A stretch of 64,000 nt of DNA from Pseudomonas sp. LB-090624 (GCF_003205205.1 NZ_QJRL01000005.1:124001-188000); one strand, 5' to 3'. Counted from the stretch's first letter, positions 52,441-61,583 are shown. Notes: a model not told the origin generated them from the sequence alone. Numbers and translations: made by a program.

Positions 52441-53025
52441 TACTTCATCCTCTGTATTGTTATTGCACGCCTGAGGCATGCGATCTTGGCAGGATGCTTT
52501 GCGTCAGCTGTCTGACGTGTAGAGGGGGCAGCCTCTCGCATTGTTTTTATTTTGGCCTCCCTGGCTGACCTCGTATCTTTCGAGTGAGGCTGGGATGATT
52601 TTGGGCAATGAGTGGCACGCTGGATATGGCGAGAAAGGCCAAAAAATGGCGGTTAGGGCCATGTGAGCTACGGGACATCACCCGTCTGCTGAAGCACCAT
52701 GATTAGCGGCTGATTCATGCTGGCGTCAGGGCGGTGAGGCGTTCCAGGCGTTTTCCAAATAGAGTGAACGGCCTTGAAGCATGTGGCGCGACAACACAGG
52801 AATCGTCGACAACCTCAATGTTGGCGTGGTCGCTTACGCCTTCGGTAGCCCAGTCCGGCAGAACCCCGCTTCGTTTATACGCGATACCATGATTACTAGG
52901 GCGCGCTTGCTGTTGCTCTGGAGTCTGCGGGCTCCCCACGCTGAGTGTTGGACCAGGGGCCGCCTTCTAGCAGAAGCGCCCAGTATTCTATAGGATGGGC
53001 GGTCAATCAGCAGCGTGGGGACAGT
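52441..53025. other. Divergent intergenic region, MFS and MarR genes
   Basis: About 585 bp containing the MFS leader (52448-52464) and presumably both promoters. The frames from 52715 to 52990 are open on both strands but match no family I recognise. Confidence 0.4.
52448..52464 (-). promoter_or_regulatory. A-rich (Hfq/Crc-like) motif joined to the ribosome binding site
   Basis: The minus strand reads AATAACAATACAGAGGA, one base different from the leader of the SDR gene at 3081-3097, 50 kb away in an unrelated operon. Confidence 0.5.
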
Positions 53026-53571
53026 ATGAGTAAATTGAGAACGGAGCTTATTCAACGCTGTGAAGACAATGATGTCGTCGGGTTTATCGACACCGCCTTG
53101 GATATCACAGCGAGCGATCTACCAGCGATAAACATCCCGGCAAGTCGTCTCGTGCTCATGCTGATCCGGATCTCTGATGCTCTACTCTACGATCTGGAGG
53201 CCACTGTGCAGCGGCCTGAAGGTATCAGCTCATCGGGTTTCCATCTGTGCTGGATCTTGTGGTTGATCGGGCCAGCAGAAGCGTCGACTGCTGCATCGCT
53301 GATGGGCGTGAGCCGCGCAACCATCTCTGGTATATCCAATACGCTCGAACGGTCGGGTCATCTCGCTCGGACGCGCCATCCGAATGATGGTCGTTCTGTC
53401 ATTCTCAACCTCACGCCTTCTGGTAGGGCAGAGTTTGAAGCCATCTTCGTCAAGACCAATGATCGCTATTGCACGTGGGTGAGCGCGCTCACAGGTGACG
53501 AGGTCTCAACCTTGGTAGGTTTGCTGGCTAAGCTTGCTGAAGGTGGTCAGGATGCCAAACGTCGTAAGTAA
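53026..53571 (+). CDS. MarR family transcriptional regulator
   Basis: A 181-residue regulator. ASTAASLMGVSRATISGISNTLERSGHL is the recognition helix region (in pieces), and ARTRHPNDGRSVILNLT the wing with its DGRS turn. The ATG at 53026 begins the conserved fold; an open frame extends 27 codons upstream. It is upstream of tsx and may bind the 20-bp repeats at 54113-54148. The ligand might be the nucleoside or aldehyde handled in this block. Confidence 0.88.
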   Translation: MSKLRTELIQRCEDNDVVGFIDTALDITASDLPAINIPASRLVLMLIRISDALLYDLEATVQRPEGISSSGFHLCWILWLIGPAEASTAASLMGVSRATISGISNTLERSGHLARTRHPNDGRSVILNLTPSGRAEFEAIFVKTNDRYCTWVSALTGDEVSTLVGLLAKLAEGGQDAKRRK

Positions 53572-54259
53572 CCCAGGGTGAGATTGAATTTGGTGTCTTG
53601 ACGTCTCCCGCTCCTTTTCAAGGCAGGCACTCGACCGACCCTCGACCCAGACGGTAACACTTTCAAACTGCAGACAACCAGGCTTCGCTGGATCGCCTGC
53701 ATCATCCCAAACCACGTCCTAGAGCTCTCCGTCACAACAGCGGATGTGATGCATCTGTATCGTCACGACGCAGATCGCTGTCGTTTCTCAGCCCATGGCA
53801 AGTCCATGAACTGATTCAGCGTCGCCCGGCGCAATCCAACTGAGTACATCAGTAGCAATAACAGATTACACATGCGCGTTTCGGAGCCCTCAGCGACATC
53901 CAACTGACGGGTTGCCACTTCGCTCTCAGCTTTCGGTTTCAGGCGCATTGAGGTCCGTTGTCGGTCCATCTACGCCTTGGCAGCCTGCGTACTGCGGCAT
54001 TTCGGGGCATCAGCACCGATTCAGTGCGCGCCCCTCGTCCCATGAGCAAACGATCTTCCCCGGAAGTCGCTTTCCAGGCCACTCCAACGCGTTGGCATGC
54101 AAACTGCTTAATGCCTTAATCACATGGTTAAGGCCTTAACTACATGATGGGTTTGCTTGCGGAGGTGTGGTGAATGCGCAACTAAGGTCTGGGAAAAAAT
54201 AAAAATGGTCTCGCCCGTGTCTAGGGCGGCTTTTGTAGATCCATCTTGGTGATTTACTC
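53572..54259. other. Intergenic region before tsx
   Basis: About 690 bp. It contains the direct repeats at 54113-54148 and a minus-strand open frame (53763-53969) that I cannot assign. Otherwise nothing recognised; it may hold the decayed remains of a small gene. Confidence 0.4.
54113..54148. promoter_or_regulatory. 20-bp-period direct repeat (operator candidate) upstream of tsx
   Basis: GCCTTAATCACATGGT and GCCTTAACTACATGAT start exactly 20 bp apart, and a perfect palindrome TTAAGGCCTTAA (54128-54139) sits across the junction. A third copy, GCCTTGACTACAT, lies at 56559-56571 before the deaminase gene. The spacing of two helical turns suits a dimeric regulator such as the MarR protein at 53026. 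Confidence 0.55.
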
Positions 54260-55255
54260 ATGTACGAAATCAATGATCGTTTTGGTTTGAGTGGTGCTGC
54301 TCCATCGCGAGGCGTTAGGGTAATTCATGCTGGCGTTCTCGTAGGTTTGATGAGTACTTTGGTAACCGCCAGTGCGGTAGCTGATTCAAGGGTGAGTGAG
54401 GACTTAGCCAGTACAAGCGCCCAAGGCCAAAGTCTCGACCCGACACTCACCACTGAAGAGCGCACCCCGCCTAGTCGAGACTTTTTCTCACACAGCGTAA
54501 GTGTCGTGGGTTCGAGTAATATCAAATTTGGTCCCAAGCCTGTTGACGACGTTTATGCTGAGTATGAGTACTATGGCAGAACAGGTGTCCTCGAATATTA
54601 CGGCTATATCGACCTGCCGAAAATTTTCGGTGTAGGAAACAAGAACGATCACGGAGCATGGGACGACGGCTCGCCCTTATTCATGGAGCATGAACCCAGA
54701 ATATCGATAGACGGACTGGCCGGGCGAAGCTTCGCATTCGGCCCATTCAAAGAGTTTTATGTGGCGTTTGACTGGTTATATGACCATGGCGATACGTCGC
54801 AGAGTAGGTCGAATGTCTTGTACTCCGGGTTGGGTACGGATATTGAAACCCACAGTCCGCTGAATCTGTCCTTTAATCTATACGCCAAACGCAACTGGGA
54901 GAATTACAGCGCCGCCACCGAATACAGCTGGGACGGGTACCGCGCTCAATTCAACTATAATTTACCCGTTGCAGATTTTGGCGGTGGTCGTTCTTTGAGT
55001 TACTCGGGTTACACCAATTACGACTTTGACTCGAAAACAAAAGAAAAGCAGGGGAGCGCGTACACCGACAATTCGTTGGTGTTGGCGAACCGGTTTACCT
55101 ACCTGGATGGGCATTTTCAGGTGATGCTCACGGCTTATTACTTCCACAATAGCAGTTACTACCGAGATGGCGCGGAAATCGATTACGGTGATGGACCGTT
55201 CAAAGCTAACGCTGATGGCATAGGTTATACCGTCGGGCTTGGTTATAAATTCTAA
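54260..55255 (+). CDS. Tsx-like nucleoside-specific outer-membrane channel
   Basis: A 331-residue beta-barrel. The signal core (AGVLVGLMSTLVTASAVA) comes after an unusually long N-terminal stretch, so a later start is possible. SVVGSSNIKFGP, VYAEYEYYGRTGVLEYYGY, KIFGVGN and FMEHEPRISIDGL match the Tsx family; the protein ends GLGYKF. It lets nucleosides or related bases cross the outer membrane. With the MFS carrier (55290) and a deaminase (56654) it makes a purine uptake and use set. Confidence 0.85.
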   Translation: MYEINDRFGLSGAAPSRGVRVIHAGVLVGLMSTLVTASAVADSRVSEDLASTSAQGQSLDPTLTTEERTPPSRDFFSHSVSVVGSSNIKFGPKPVDDVYAEYEYYGRTGVLEYYGYIDLPKIFGVGNKNDHGAWDDGSPLFMEHEPRISIDGLAGRSFAFGPFKEFYVAFDWLYDHGDTSQSRSNVLYSGLGTDIETHSPLNLSFNLYAKRNWENYSAATEYSWDGYRAQFNYNLPVADFGGGRSLSYSGYTNYDFDSKTKEKQGSAYTDNSLVLANRFTYLDGHFQVMLTAYYFHNSSYYRDGAEIDYGDGPFKANADGIGYTVGLGYKF

Positions 55256-55289
55256 AATTTCCTATAATAAATAGAGCTGGGGAATGATA

Positions 55290-56474
55290 ATGGCTATTGA
55301 ACAATCGGTCCGGTACCAGGCAACGCTGGCGCAACGCCTTGCAGGCTTGCTTTTGCCATGCTTCGCTTATTTTACCATCATGGGGATTCCCATGATTTTC
55401 AATGCGATCATTGTAAAGTTCAATGTGGACAGTGCCACTGCAACAATTGCCACCACTGCTGAAATTGGCTGTATCTCTCTGCTGACCTTATCGGTATCGG
55501 CCATCCTGGCTAAACTGCGTCCTCGCACGACAATGATAGTTGCGGTGAGTTTGTTCTTGGTTGGCGAAGTGATCTCGATACTCACTGACTCCTTCGCTGT
55601 CGTGGTAGCGGCCAGGGCGTTAGCGGGCGTGGGTAAAGGGTTGTGTATTGGCTTGGGTCTGGCAAGCCTCGCTCAGATGCAGGGTGGCATTAAATTCCTT
55701 TCTTGGGTGGGGGGTGTCACTGCGCTGATTACATGGCTGGGCTTCCTTGTGGTGCCTGCACTCGAAGGTACGCTGGGGATGACGACCATCTTCCAGTTCA
55801 ATACCATCTTGGCAGTGATTGCCCTGCCACTGGCTTTCATACTGCCTGGCACAAAAATTGAAAAGCTTGCAGAAAAAACGTTCTCGCAAGGTTTCAAGGT
55901 TGACGCGAGTAACGTAGCAGTATTCATTCTCTGCCTGCTTGCCAGCGTGGCATGCAGCTCGGGGTGGATCTACCTCCAGCAAGTGGGCGAGGCTAATGGT
56001 CTGTCTGCACCAGCCGTAGGGCTGTGTGCATCTGTGGCCACACTGGTATCCGCGATCGCGCCCTTTATCGCTACCGCCATTTTCGCGAAAAATAAATCCG
56101 TCTGGCCGATGTTCATTGCCACTACGGTCTTGGGCGTGTGCATGCTGGAATATGTCAAAACTACGGTAACCGGGTGGTGGATCACTGTCATTGTGATGTC
56201 GACGATCTACCTGTTCTTGATGGCTTACGCCCGCATGTACTCCGCTTACATTGACAGTACCGGCAGGTCGACCGCCGCAGTGGGGAGTGCAGACTCTCTG
56301 GGGTTGCTTATCGGCCCGATTGTAATTGCCGCTTTCACGGATCTGAGTCAGGGCTTCGGACAACTCGGTATCCTGGGTGCCAGTCTGCAGTTTGCATGTG
56401 TGTTGCCGATCCTGCTCCTGATTCTCAGGCAGCGCAGGGGCGTCGCGTCGAAGAAAATCATCGAAACACACTAG
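55290..56474 (+). CDS. MFS transporter (paralogue of 51274-52440)
   Basis: A 394-residue, 12-helix carrier. GKGLCIGLGLASLAQ, ATIATTAEIG and ARMYSAYIDSTGRSTAA are shared with the MFS protein at 51274. Two close ATGs exist (55284, 55290); GGGGA spacing supports the second. It sits 34 bp after tsx, so it is probably cotranscribed and imports the compound admitted by Tsx. Confidence 0.87.
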   Translation: MAIEQSVRYQATLAQRLAGLLLPCFAYFTIMGIPMIFNAIIVKFNVDSATATIATTAEIGCISLLTLSVSAILAKLRPRTTMIVAVSLFLVGEVISILTDSFAVVVAARALAGVGKGLCIGLGLASLAQMQGGIKFLSWVGGVTALITWLGFLVVPALEGTLGMTTIFQFNTILAVIALPLAFILPGTKIEKLAEKTFSQGFKVDASNVAVFILCLLASVACSSGWIYLQQVGEANGLSAPAVGLCASVATLVSAIAPFIATAIFAKNKSVWPMFIATTVLGVCMLEYVKTTVTGWWITVIVMSTIYLFLMAYARMYSAYIDSTGRSTAAVGSADSLGLLIGPIVIAAFTDLSQGFGQLGILGASLQFACVLPILLLILRQRRGVASKKIIETH

Positions 56475-56558
56475 AAATAGCTGCTTTCCAGCTTACTCGG
56501 GCCACTGTAAGTGCCGAGATAGACACGTCCAGGCGCTTGCGCGAGAAAAATAGTAAAG

Positions 56559-56571
56559 GCCTTGACTACAT
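56559..56571. promoter_or_regulatory. Third copy of the GCCTTrACTACAT element
   Basis: GCCTTGACTACAT, matching the tsx-upstream repeats, about 85 bp upstream of the deaminase start. It suggests common control of tsx and the catabolic genes. Confidence 0.45.
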
Positions 56572-56653
56572 TTGCGGTTTTTGAGAATGTGATGACTTAA
56601 CGGCTAAGGACAGCTGTTGAGTTGTTGAAACTGTCAACGCGTTAGGTGAAGCC

Positions 56654-57706
56654 ATGAGTCCTGTTGATGAAAAGAACGAATTGTACGAGCTGGTGAAAGC
56701 CCTTCCAAAAGCAGAGTTGCATCTGCATTTGGAGGGCGCCATGTCTGTGCGTACCCTGATTGAACTTGCGCATAAGCACGGTGTACAACTGCCGCCCGAT
56801 ATCCATCCTGCTGTCGTATTTGATTTCAAAAACTTGGATGATTTCATTCGCGTGGCGAGTTTGACATTCTCGGTGATGTTGGATGAGGATGACTTCCGGC
56901 GGACAACCTATGAAATGCTGAGGCAGTCGGCCAGCCATGGCGCAAGGCATGTCGAGTTCTTCTTCAGTCCATCGTCACACCCGGTCATGTCGTATAAATC
57001 CATGATGGATGGAATAATCATGGGTATGAATGACGCGCGTCAGGAATTTGGTATCACGTCCTTCGTCATTCCTTCGCACAATCGCATGCTGGGTGCTAAA
57101 GCGGGACTCGAGTTCTTGGATATGGTGCAATCGTATCGAGTTCCTGAAGTTGTGGGTATCGGCCTAGAGTTCGCAGAACATCCCTACCCACCTGATGAGT
57201 ACCGTGAGCTTTATCAGGCAGCGGCTCGTGCAGGCCTTCGCCTTACGGCACATGCCGGTGAAGACGGGCCAAGCACCTACGTGCGCAGTTGTGTTGCAGT
57301 GTTGGGTTGCGATCGAATTGATCACGGTTATCACATTGTAGATGATGAAAATCTACTTTCTCGTTATAAGCACAGTGGCATATGGTTTACGTGCTGCCCA
57401 ACGACCACACGGCACACGACCATCTGGAAAGACCCTTCTGACCGATCACATGCTATTCATGCCATGCTTGATGCAGGCCTGAATGTCATGATTAATACGG
57501 ATGACCCAGGTTTTTTTCAGTGTGATCTCACAGGCGAGTACCTGTCTTTAGGTCTGCCGGTTGAAAAAATGGTCAAATTGGCTGTCCGTAGTATTGAAGC
57601 TTCCTGGCTTGACGACAAAACTAAATTAGCGTTGCGCGCCGCTTGGGAAGAAGAAGCACAGGCTTTAGTGAATAAATACAATACATTAACGTCGGTGTCC
57701 GTGTAG
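56654..57706 (+). CDS. Adenosine/adenine deaminase family enzyme
   Basis: A 350-residue metal-dependent amidohydrolase. His23 and His25 (HLHLEG), His200 (AHAGED), catalytic Glu203, His224 (IDHG) and Asp283/284 (NTDDPG) are all present, so it should be active. The usual CPLSN loop is replaced by CCPTTTRHTTIW and the substrate region reads VGIGLEFAEHP, closer to adenine than to adenosine deaminase but distinct from both. A modified purine such as an N6-alkyl adenine is possible. It starts the plus-strand run with reductase, P450, ALDH and ligase. Confidence 0.85.
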   Translation: MSPVDEKNELYELVKALPKAELHLHLEGAMSVRTLIELAHKHGVQLPPDIHPAVVFDFKNLDDFIRVASLTFSVMLDEDDFRRTTYEMLRQSASHGARHVEFFFSPSSHPVMSYKSMMDGIIMGMNDARQEFGITSFVIPSHNRMLGAKAGLEFLDMVQSYRVPEVVGIGLEFAEHPYPPDEYRELYQAAARAGLRLTAHAGEDGPSTYVRSCVAVLGCDRIDHGYHIVDDENLLSRYKHSGIWFTCCPTTTRHTTIWKDPSDRSHAIHAMLDAGLNVMINTDDPGFFQCDLTGEYLSLGLPVEKMVKLAVRSIEASWLDDKTKLALRAAWEEEAQALVNKYNTLTSVSV

Positions 57707-57803
57707 CGCTCAGCTCGCCCTGTTGCCCAATGGTAGTCATTGGGCTGTTCGTGGGCTTGTTTGTGCCGCTGTGCCAGGCGTGAAGTCTAGATTGAGGTGT
57801 GTC

Positions 57804-58757
57804 ATGCAGAATTGGCTTGAAGTAAATGTCGTCGAGAAGTGGCAGGAGGCAAGTGAGGTGTATTGCTTCATCTTGTCATCCATGCAAAACATTCAACTGC
57901 CCCGTGTCGACGCGGGCTCGCATATTGATGTAGAAGTTGCACCCGGGCTCGTGCGTCAATACTCTCTTTGCCAGTCGCCTGATAGCCCTAATTATCAAAT
58001 TGGCGTCCTCAACGACCCCAACTCCCGTGGTGGTTCCCGAGGGATCGTCGAAACTATCGGGGTGGGGTCCACGCTGCGTATTTCGGCACCTCGCAATCAT
58101 TTTCCTTTGAATGTTGAAGCAGAACACTCGATTTTGATCGCGGGTGGCATTGGTATTACCCCGATTCTTGCCATGGCCGAGGCACTGCAGCGACAGGGCA
58201 AGTCATTTGAAATGCACTATGGCGCTCGCTCACAGCGCTCTGCCGCATTCGTCGATCGCTTGAACTCAGGCTTGGTCAGCGGTGCCGTTAATTATGCGTT
58301 TGATGAAGCCGGCTCAACATTGGATTTGAAGGGCGCGTTGGCAAATCCCTCCTCAGGTGTCCATGTCTATGTGTGCGGGCCTGCTGGGCTTATCGAGGCG
58401 GTGCTGGCTACTGCAAAAAATTTAGGTTGGCAGGATGAATGTATACATAGGGAGTTCTTTGCTGCCGCTATCGACTCATCCGTGGTCAATGAAGCAGCGC
58501 AGGTCACGGCTTTGCGTAGTGGGGTAACCATTGAGGTTGGTCCAGACGAGAGCATTGCAGCTGCTCTGATCGCTGCAGGCGTTGAGGTTCCCGTTTTCTG
58601 CGAGCAAGGTGTTTGCGGATCATGTTTGACCCGGGTCCTGGACGGTATTCCTGATCACCGGGATCAGTTCCTTTCGGATACCGAGAAGTCTCACAACGAT
58701 CAGATGCTGGTTTGTTGCTCCAGGGCCAAAACAGCCAATCTTGTACTGGATTTATAA
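57804..58757 (+). CDS. PDR/VanB family oxidoreductase (FMN, NAD and [2Fe-2S])
   Basis: A 317-residue phthalate-dioxygenase-reductase-type protein. RQYSLCQSPDS binds flavin, LIAGGIGITPILAMAEAL binds NAD, and the C-terminal ferredoxin has CEQGVCGSC plus a distal Cys (VCC), ligating the cluster. Such reductases usually serve Rieske oxygenases, but here the neighbour 29 bp downstream is a P450. It therefore probably delivers electrons to that P450, as in the fused P450RhF type. The ATG at 57804 is used, GAGG upstream. Confidence 0.9.
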   Translation: MQNWLEVNVVEKWQEASEVYCFILSSMQNIQLPRVDAGSHIDVEVAPGLVRQYSLCQSPDSPNYQIGVLNDPNSRGGSRGIVETIGVGSTLRISAPRNHFPLNVEAEHSILIAGGIGITPILAMAEALQRQGKSFEMHYGARSQRSAAFVDRLNSGLVSGAVNYAFDEAGSTLDLKGALANPSSGVHVYVCGPAGLIEAVLATAKNLGWQDECIHREFFAAAIDSSVVNEAAQVTALRSGVTIEVGPDESIAAALIAAGVEVPVFCEQGVCGSCLTRVLDGIPDHRDQFLSDTEKSHNDQMLVCCSRAKTANLVLDL

Positions 58758-58786
58758 ACACGGCTTGCGGAAGGGGAGCATATTAA

Positions 58787-59998
58787 ATGAACGATCTGTT
58801 GGTTTCGGCTGAATTGCCGGTAGTGACTTGGGCAGGCGATGGAGATCTCGGCGAGGGGGAGGCGCTGTTAGCCACTCTTGACGCGTGCCGATTGGAATCG
58901 TGGGGCGCACGTAGTATTCGGGGCTTTGAAATTTTTCGCTATGCAGAAGCCTCGAGCATCTTGCGCAGTAGGGATTTTGCCTCTCCGTTCGGTAAGTTGA
59001 GTGAGAATTCCGGGCTGACACCAGAGGACGGGTGGATCTATCACCATATGGGGAGCACCCTCGCAAACGTGCAGGGCCCTGCTCACGTGAAGCTTAAGAG
59101 TATTTTCTTAGAGTTTTTCGGCCCCCGTGCAATTGGGCGCTGGCGTTCGCACGTCCGGGATATCGTACGGTCACGTGTCAAAACCTCTGCCAAAGACGGG
59201 ACTCTGGATCTTGCCCGGGATGTTTGCCTCGTACTGCCCGCGTACCTCTTCTGCAGGTTGATTGCTCGCCCCGACGAAGATGCGGCGTTTTTAGCCCATA
59301 CCTCCGATGAGATTCTGACGATCTTTGATCAGGATCCGAAAAATCGAGATCGTATCATCAAAGCCGGCAATCGACTGAAAACGTACACCGAAAATCTAAT
59401 TGCTGAGCGCACCTTGAATCGAGGCGACGATCTCATATCCTACCTCATTGGCAAGCGGGAAGAAGGTGCGCTCTCCCACGACGAGCTCGTGAACAATGTC
59501 GCCATGCTGTTGGAGGCGAGTGTTGATAATACGGGCAACCAGTTTGCGTTGACGATGCATCATCTGCTATCGGTGCCTGAGCGTTGGCAGCACATCAAGG
59601 ACAACCCGGGGCTCATCAAAAAGGCTATCGATGAGTCGATTAGGATAACGCCTAAAGTTACCACCATCAACCGTATAGCAACTATTGACACCGTGGTGAA
59701 CGGCGTCAGTATTCCCGCGGGCTCATGGATCTCTGTGTCCATATTGGGCGCTCAACGTGATACGACGGGTCTGCCTGAAGCTGCACACTACGACCTGGAC
59801 CGAGTTAGCGAGCGTCCTCACCTCGTCTTTGGTGGCGGCGTGTATATGTGCCTAGGCATGCTGCTGAGCCTCCTGGAGCTTGAAGAGGGTATCGCTACAC
59901 TGGCGGAAGAATTCCCAGACCTGGCCTTGATTGCACCGCTGGAACAAACGTTTACTGCCCGTAACATTACAGTGCAGTCTTTGAAGGTCAAGATTTAA
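58787..59998 (+). CDS. Cytochrome P450 with atypical I-helix and heme motifs
   Basis: A 403-residue P450. The axial Cys355 lies in FGGGVYMCLG, where Tyr takes the place of the usual His or Arg; the I-helix reads ASVDNTG (244-250), so Asn248 is where P450cam has Thr252, as in P450cin (CYP176A1). ESIR is the ExxR. There is no neighbouring ferredoxin; the PDR-type reductase just upstream is the likely partner. Between a purine deaminase and aldehyde-oxidising genes, it fits an N-dealkylating role. Confidence 0.88.
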   Translation: MNDLLVSAELPVVTWAGDGDLGEGEALLATLDACRLESWGARSIRGFEIFRYAEASSILRSRDFASPFGKLSENSGLTPEDGWIYHHMGSTLANVQGPAHVKLKSIFLEFFGPRAIGRWRSHVRDIVRSRVKTSAKDGTLDLARDVCLVLPAYLFCRLIARPDEDAAFLAHTSDEILTIFDQDPKNRDRIIKAGNRLKTYTENLIAERTLNRGDDLISYLIGKREEGALSHDELVNNVAMLLEASVDNTGNQFALTMHHLLSVPERWQHIKDNPGLIKKAIDESIRITPKVTTINRIATIDTVVNGVSIPAGSWISVSILGAQRDTTGLPEAAHYDLDRVSERPHLVFGGGVYMCLGMLLSLLELEEGIATLAEEFPDLALIAPLEQTFTARNITVQSLKVKI

Positions 59999-60054
59999 TC
60001 GTTTCAAGTCGACCTGAATTTAGCTGTTGGAAAACGCCCCTTGAGAGAACAAAA

Positions 60055-61506
60055 ATGACTCTAATCTCTGAATCCTTCCCAACGCTTTTGCTGCCTAAAA
60101 CCCAATTCCCTTTATCGATTGATGGCAAATTAGTAAGCACTGTTGGAACCTCGCATGTTTTGAACCCAGCAACCGAGCAGGTGCTGACCTCTCACTCGGT
60201 AGGTGATGTTGATACGATGCGAGAAGCGGTGGCCGCTGCGCGCAGTGCTTTCGAGCGATGGCGGCATGTGCCAGGTGAGGAGCGGCGAGCCTGCCTCTCA
60301 CAGTTGGCAGATCTCATCGAAAACAATAAAACAGCATTCATGAATCTCCTCACACTCGAACAAGGGAAGCCTCTCAAGGGGGCTGAGTGGGAGATTGGGG
60401 GGTGCGTCCACTGGCTGCGTGAAGTTGCCAACCAGACGCTGCCGGAATCCCATCGGCAAGATGGCCAAGGATCGGTGATTGTCACTCGTCATGTGCCACT
60501 AGGGGTAGTTGCAGCAATCACGCCATGGAATTTCCCGTTGTTGCTCGCCATCTGGAAGATCGCCCCAGCTTTGGCCGCGGGTAACACCATTGTTGTGAAG
60601 CCGTCACCTTTCACCCCCCTTTGTACCCTTTGGTTTGGTGAATTGGCACAACAGGTATTGCCTCCGGGAGTGCTGAATGTCGTCGCGGGCGGCAACGAAC
60701 TGGGTCAAGTCCTCACCGAACACCCTGATGTCGCGAAGGTGGCATTCACTGGCTCCACTGAGACCGGGCGCAAAGTGATGCAAAGTGCTGCTTCTAACCT
60801 GAAGAGAATCACCCTGGAGCTTGGGGGTAACGACCCGGCGATCGTTTTGCCTGACGTGGATGTGGAGGACGCTGCGCAAAAACTGTTCTGGGCGGCATTC
60901 CAGAATAGCGGTCAATTCTGCGTCGCTACCAAAAGGCTATTCGTGCATGAAGCGATTTATGATGAATTTGCACAAGCACTGAAAAGATATGCTGAGACGA
61001 TTCGAGTGGGCAATGGATTGGAAGCAGCCACCGACCTGGGGCCCATCCAGAATAAAATGCAGTTTGATAAAGTGTGTGAGTTGATAGCCCACAGCAAACA
61101 GCAAGGTCTCAAGTTCCTGACAGGTGGAGATGTCCCCACCGCGCCAGGCTACTGCATACCCGTCAGCATTGTCGATAACCCGCCTGACAACGCTCGCTGT
61201 GTCACTGAGGAAGCGTTCGGGCCACTGCTGCCACTTCTGAAATACAGCGAATATGATGAAGTCATTCGTCGTGCGAACGATACACCCTTTGGTCTGGCGG
61301 GCTCCATTTGGGGGCGGGACTTGGTGAAAGCCCAGGAACTGGCTGCACAGATCCAGGCTGGAACAGTCTGGATTAACCAGATTCACCAGTTTTCGCCATG
61401 CACGCCTTTCGGGGGGCATAAGCAGTCTGGATTCGGTATAGAGAATGCCTTGGATGGTCTTGCAGAATATACGAATTTGCAGACACTGATGGCGCGTGAA
61501 TATTGA
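60055..61506 (+). CDS. Aldehyde dehydrogenase
   Basis: A 483-residue NAD(P)-dependent ALDH. AITPWNFPLLLAIWKIAPALAAG (in pieces), LELGGNDPAIVLPD with the general-base Glu, and NSGQFCVATKRLFV with the catalytic Cys are present. It lies directly after the P450 and before an acyl-CoA ligase, so it most likely oxidises the aldehyde released by the P450. The enzyme resembles broad-range ALDHs more than BADH or GabD. Confidence 0.9.
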   Translation: MTLISESFPTLLLPKTQFPLSIDGKLVSTVGTSHVLNPATEQVLTSHSVGDVDTMREAVAAARSAFERWRHVPGEERRACLSQLADLIENNKTAFMNLLTLEQGKPLKGAEWEIGGCVHWLREVANQTLPESHRQDGQGSVIVTRHVPLGVVAAITPWNFPLLLAIWKIAPALAAGNTIVVKPSPFTPLCTLWFGELAQQVLPPGVLNVVAGGNELGQVLTEHPDVAKVAFTGSTETGRKVMQSAASNLKRITLELGGNDPAIVLPDVDVEDAAQKLFWAAFQNSGQFCVATKRLFVHEAIYDEFAQALKRYAETIRVGNGLEAATDLGPIQNKMQFDKVCELIAHSKQQGLKFLTGGDVPTAPGYCIPVSIVDNPPDNARCVTEEAFGPLLPLLKYSEYDEVIRRANDTPFGLAGSIWGRDLVKAQELAAQIQAGTVWINQIHQFSPCTPFGGHKQSGFGIENALDGLAEYTNLQTLMAREY

Positions 61507-61583
61507 TTGTTTGGATTAACATCGTCGCCAGGGAGTGGCTTCCTGGCGACTGCTGCATTAGCTATGGAAAATAAAAGGTTCAT

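Noticed and set aside
53763..53969. Small minus-strand gene before tsx
   Set aside because: Open for 68 codons but no domain, no clear RBS and no conserved neighbour; kept only as an unassigned frame in the intergenic note.
57804..59998. Vanillate demethylase-type Rieske system
   Set aside because: The reductase resembles VanB, but no Rieske oxygenase is present; the partner is a P450 with a heme cysteine.
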